From Saprospiraceae bacterium (GTDB lineage Bacteria; Bacteroidota; Bacteroidia; Chitinophagales; Saprospiraceae), in contig JALHQW010000003.1 of NCBI GenBank assembly GCA_022841745.1, positions 172,299 through 236,298 of the forward strand: DNA of 64,000 bases, in the 5' to 3' direction. This document shows positions 61,040-64,000 of the stretch, piece by piece. The notes under the pieces were generated by a model. The model saw nothing but the letters and a program-made list of their open reading frames with translations, searched no databases and was not told the origin of the DNA. The translations under genes and the position numbers were made by a program. Each line of letters starts with the position of its first letter. Position 1 is the first letter of the stretch.

Positions 61040-63850
61040 TCATTTAGCAACAACAACCCTAAGGCAAGCAGACTCCTCCCCATCCAAGACCTTTAAAAAA
61101 TAAACGCCGCTGCTCAATTCATGGCTACTGAAATGGAGAACGGACTTACCGGAAGGCAGCCATTCCTGGCGATTTGCCAATGTTTGGCCAAGGGCATTCG
61201 TTAAACCAAAATTCAAGGTACTATTGGCCAAAAGCTCAATTTCCAGCCAGAAGTCACCCTGATTTGGATTGGGGAAAACCTGGATATGGCTGATGCCTTC
61301 CACCAAACTGGTTGCGGTGGCTGGTGATACATTGACCACTACGGAGTACTCGTTGGTGCAATTGTTGGCATCTGTGTAAGTATAGGAAATGGTGTGCTGC
61401 CCCACCCCGGCGGCACTGGGGTCAAACTGGTCTCCCACCAAGCCATTACCGGAAAAAATGCCGCCAAATGGCGTTCCAATGAGCGAAACGGGTGGGTCTC
61501 CCACCCTATAATCGGAGTTTAGTCCGCTAATGGAAACAAGGGGTAGTGAATTTACGGTCAGGTCAAATTCAGCCGTCGAAGTACAACCATTGCCGTCAAT
61601 GACAGTAAGGAGGTAAGTCCCATTATTTGAAATATTGGCCGCAGGAATGGCGACGTTTTCCCCAAAAACGGTTGAGCCACCAGGAACAACCCACTGATAA
61701 TCAATGCCAAGACCACCTGACAGCACCAATGAAGTGCCTTCGCAAACGGCCGCTCCTATGGAGGATACAATGGTAGCTGTGGGCAACGGATATACCTCCA
61801 CCACCAATGCGTCGGAATAGTTTTCGCAGCCCAATAAATCGGTTACCAAGACCTTGTATTGCCCAGCAGCGGTCACTTCAAGCGTGGGGCCGGTTCCCGA
61901 TGGTATTGGCAAATCATTAAAGTACCATTGATAAGCAGTGAGATTGGCCGGTACTGCCTGGAGCATAGCAGAGCCGCCTTCGCAAAATTGCGATGGGCCA
62001 TTGGATACAATGTTGACCTGTGTTGGGGTGCATCCTATCACAACCGCTTGCGTAGTCATTTGACTGCCGCAAGCGTTCGTAGCCGTAAGCGTTACCTGAT
62101 AGGTTCCCGGCGCAGAAAAATCGTGGGTCGGGTTTGCCTCAGAAGAAGTGTTTGAGGCGCCAGCATTGGGGTCGCCAAAGTCCCACGAATAAGACGTTGA
62201 ATTGGTGGAAGTGTTGGTAAAACTGGCGTTCAGGGCGTTCGTTGCAGTTGAAAACGACGGTTCAGCCAGTGGCAATATTCCCACGGAAATGGCTTGGGAG
62301 AGGCCCGTACAGCCCGCTGCATTGGTCACGGCCACCGTGTACGCTCCAGGCTCGCTTGCCGTAAAATTGGCAGCATTGCTGTTTGCAATTGGATTCCCAC
62401 CCAAAAGCCATTGGTAGCCCTCGTAGCCCGGCGTGGCAGTCAAGAGGATGGATGTGCCCGGGCAAATTGCCGTAGGGCCATTGGCGGTGGCGGTCACGGA
62501 AACGGCAGGGCAGCCGGCCTGCACGGTTTGGGTGATGCTTTGTTCGCCGCAACTATTGGAGGCGGCGAGGGTGACGGTATAGGTTCCCGGCGCCGAGAAA
62601 TCGTGGGTCGGGTTTGCCTCGAAAGAAGTGTTTGAAGCGCCAGCATTGGGGTCGCCAAAGTCCCACGAATAGGACGTTGAATTGGAGGAGGTATTGGTAA
62701 AACTGGCGCTCAGAGCGTTCGTAGCAGTTGAAAAGGACGGCTCAGCCAGTGGCAGCAGTTCCACCGAAACACCCTGCGACATACCTGTACAGCCTGCCGC
62801 ATCGGTCACTGCCACCGTGTACGCTCCAGGCTCGCTTGCCGTAAAATTGGCAGCATTACTGTTTGCAATCGGATTCCCGCCCAGCATCCATTGGTAGCCC
62901 CCGTAGCCCGGCGTGGCAGCCAACAGGAGGGATGTTCCCGGACAAATTTCCGCAGCGCCATTGGCGGCGGCGGCCACGGAAAGGACAGGGCAGACTGCCT
63001 GCACCGTTTGGCTGAAGCTTTGTTCGCCGCAAGCATTGGAGGCAGTGAGGGTGACGGTATAGGTTCCCGGCGCAGAAAAATCGTGGGTCGGGTTTGCCTC
63101 GAAAGAAGTATTTGAGGCGCCAGCATTGGGGTCGCCAAAGTCCCACGAATAGGAGGTTGAATTGGTAGAAGTGTTGATAAAATTGGCGTTCAGGTCATTC
63201 GTAGCAGTTGAAAATGACGGTTCAGCCAGCGGCAGCATTTCCACTGAAATAGCTTGGGAGAGACCCGTACAGCCCGCTGCATTGGTCACAGCAACGGTGT
63301 ATTGGCCAGGCAGACTGGCTTGCAAGGCGGCATTTGTGCCGCCTGCAAAGGGGTTGCCGTTGAGCAGCCATTGGTAGCCTTGATAGCCTGGTGCCGCACT
63401 GAGCATGGCTGCTTCGCCCGGGCAGATGACCGTAGGCCCGTCTGCACCAACCGTTACGGCGAGCGTTGGACAGACTACCTGAACGGTTTGTGTTGCGCTT
63501 CTCGAACCGCAACCATTCATTGCCGTCAGGGTGACCGTATAATTTCCTGGTGAACTGAAGTCGTGGCTTGGATTCGCTGCTGAGGAAGTGTTGGACGAAC
63601 CAGAACCGGGGTCTCCAAAATCCCAGGAATAAGTGATTGAGTTGACGGATGAGTTGCTGAACGTTGCACTCAGGTCACTTGCAAGAAAGCTGAAAGCTGC
63701 CGTCGGCTTGGGTTGTATGTTTACTGATAAAATGGTCTCAGTTACACAATTCGCCGATTGGGCAAGGGCATTTTCCTGCGACCATGTAAGCATGGCGAGC
63801 ATTAAAATGCAAGCGTTTATGTTATATCGCATCATGATTTTGAATTTCAT
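61040..63850 (-). CDS. PKD/Ig-repeat surface protein with T9SS type A tail
   Basis: A 936-residue secreted protein. Signal peptide near residues 7-30 (ILMLAMLTWSQENALAQ). Four modules follow, each a PKD domain (SYSWDFGDPNAGASNTS..NPTHDFSAPGTYTVTLTA) joined to an Ig-like domain (CPGTSLLLAATPGYGGYQWMLGGNP..ANFTASEPGAYTVAVTDAAGCTG). At DNA level the modules repeat every 480 bp exactly (positions 62101, 62581, 63061 and, more diverged, 63541). Two further Ig-like domains precede a T9SS type A sorting domain (HIQVFPNPNQGDFWLEIELLANSTLNFGLTNALGQTL). Probably a surface adhesin. The start codon lies only 7 bp from a G-rich octamer array. Confidence 0.9.
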   Translation of the reverse strand: MKFKIMMRYNINACILMLAMLTWSQENALAQSANCVTETILSVNIQPKPTAAFSFLASDLSATFSNSSVNSITYSWDFGDPGSGSSNTSSAANPSHDFSSPGNYTVTLTAMNGCGSRSATQTVQVVCPTLAVTVGADGPTVICPGEAAMLSAAPGYQGYQWLLNGNPFAGGTNAALQASLPGQYTVAVTNAAGCTGLSQAISVEMLPLAEPSFSTATNDLNANFINTSTNSTSYSWDFGDPNAGASNTSFEANPTHDFSAPGTYTVTLTASNACGEQSFSQTVQAVCPVLSVAAAANGAAEICPGTSLLLAATPGYGGYQWMLGGNPIANSNAANFTASEPGAYTVAVTDAAGCTGMSQGVSVELLPLAEPSFSTATNALSASFTNTSSNSTSYSWDFGDPNAGASNTSFEANPTHDFSAPGTYTVTLAASNSCGEQSITQTVQAGCPAVSVTATANGPTAICPGTSILLTATPGYEGYQWLLGGNPIANSNAANFTASEPGAYTVAVTNAAGCTGLSQAISVGILPLAEPSFSTATNALNASFTNTSTNSTSYSWDFGDPNAGASNTSSEANPTHDFSAPGTYQVTLTATNACGSQMTTQAVVIGCTPTQVNIVSNGPSQFCEGGSAMLQAVPANLTAYQWYFNDLPIPSGTGPTLEVTAAGQYKVLVTDLLGCENYSDALVVEVYPLPTATIVSSIGAAVCEGTSLVLSGGLGIDYQWVVPGGSTVFGENVAIPAANISNNGTYLLTVIDGNGCTSTAEFDLTVNSLPLVSISGLNSDYRVGDPPVSLIGTPFGGIFSGNGLVGDQFDPSAAGVGQHTISYTYTDANNCTNEYSVVVNVSPATATSLVEGISHIQVFPNPNQGDFWLEIELLANSTLNFGLTNALGQTLANRQEWLPSGKSVLHFSSHELSSGVYFLKVLDGEESACLRVVVAK

Positions 63851-63857
63851 ATTCCTT

Positions 63858-64000
63858 AGGGGTTTAGGGGTTTAGGGGTTTAGGGGTTTGGGGGTTTAGG
63901 GGTTTGGGGGTTTAGGGGTTTGGGGGTTTAGGGGTTTGGGGGTCTAGGGGTTTGGGGGTTTGGGGGTTTGGGGGTTTGGGGGTTTGGGGGTTTTGGGGTT
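63858..64000. repeat. Tandem G-rich octamers (AGGGGTTT/GGGGGTTT), about 18 copies
   Basis: An uninterrupted array with period 8 from 63858 to the window end, alternating AGGGGTTT and GGGGGTTT and becoming pure GGGGGTTT. It begins 7 bp upstream of the PKD protein start codon (leftward gene), so it occupies that gene's leader and promoter. Runs of four to five G spaced by three bases can form G-quadruplexes on the plus strand. The true length is unknown because the window ends within it. Confidence 0.95.

Overview
The window looks like a chromosome segment of a Bacteroidota bacterium, most likely of the Saprospiraceae/Saprospiria type. Supporting signs are several type IX secretion (T9SS) cargo proteins with type A or gliding-motility (CHU_C) C-terminal domains, a PorP/SprF partner protein, HYR, PKD and Ig-like surface proteins, and repeated TAnnTTTG -7 promoter boxes typical of the phylum. 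Housekeeping-like genes are fairly GC-rich; a few blocks are clearly AT-rich.

Layout. 0.5-2.5 kb: a PorP/SprF gene and a 5'-truncated T9SS adhesin whose front end is lost next to a 141-bp inverted-repeat element. 2.5-8.7 kb: a CRISPR array that I count at 96 repeats and 95 spacers, transcribed leftward, followed by its leader. 8.9-17.6 kb: a complete leftward type I-B cas operon (cas6, small HTH gene, cas8b1/cst1, C-terminal small-subunit-like ORF, cas7/cst2, cas5, cas3, cas4, cas1, cas2), with a divergent WYL regulator at 17.7-18.7 kb. 18.8-20.1 kb: two broken genes abutting head to head. 20.1-31.8 kb: metabolic and stress genes (SDR, M14 peptidase, YcaQ/AlkX-like glycosylase, carboxynorspermidine synthase-like enzyme, Xre-RES toxin-antitoxin pair, App1 phosphatase, NhaD). 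32.4-41.0 kb: two very large convergent surface proteins. 41.3-57.3 kb: zinc-ribbon protein, rpsU, serine hydrolase, a very large sensor kinase, FG-GAP protein, lipoprotein, DUF4365/HicA-like pair, a kinase-regulator pair, Uma2, an M49 peptidase. 57.3-60.5 kb: an AT-rich four-gene block whose ends match the logic of an integron gene cassette with one attC-like site. 61.0-64.0 kb: a PKD/Ig repeat protein preceded by a G-rich octamer array that runs off the window.

How it works together. The cas genes, leader and array are all on the minus strand; the repeat read on that strand ends in ATTGAAAC, the usual type I 5' handle, and a -7 box lies just before the first repeat. The WYL protein is the obvious candidate regulator, with a perfect 9-bp dyad between it and cas6. 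Most unusual points: cas8b1 is split by one in-frame UAG from a C-terminal ORF resembling the Cas11 small subunit; the AT-rich effector block (cas8-7-5-3) sits between GC-rich cas6/HTH and cas4/cas1; the distal array end is cut inside a repeat; the four-gene cassette carries two copies of a dyad placed like a Crp/Fnr operator; and 7- or 8-bp microsatellites precede four genes, including two surface-protein genes.
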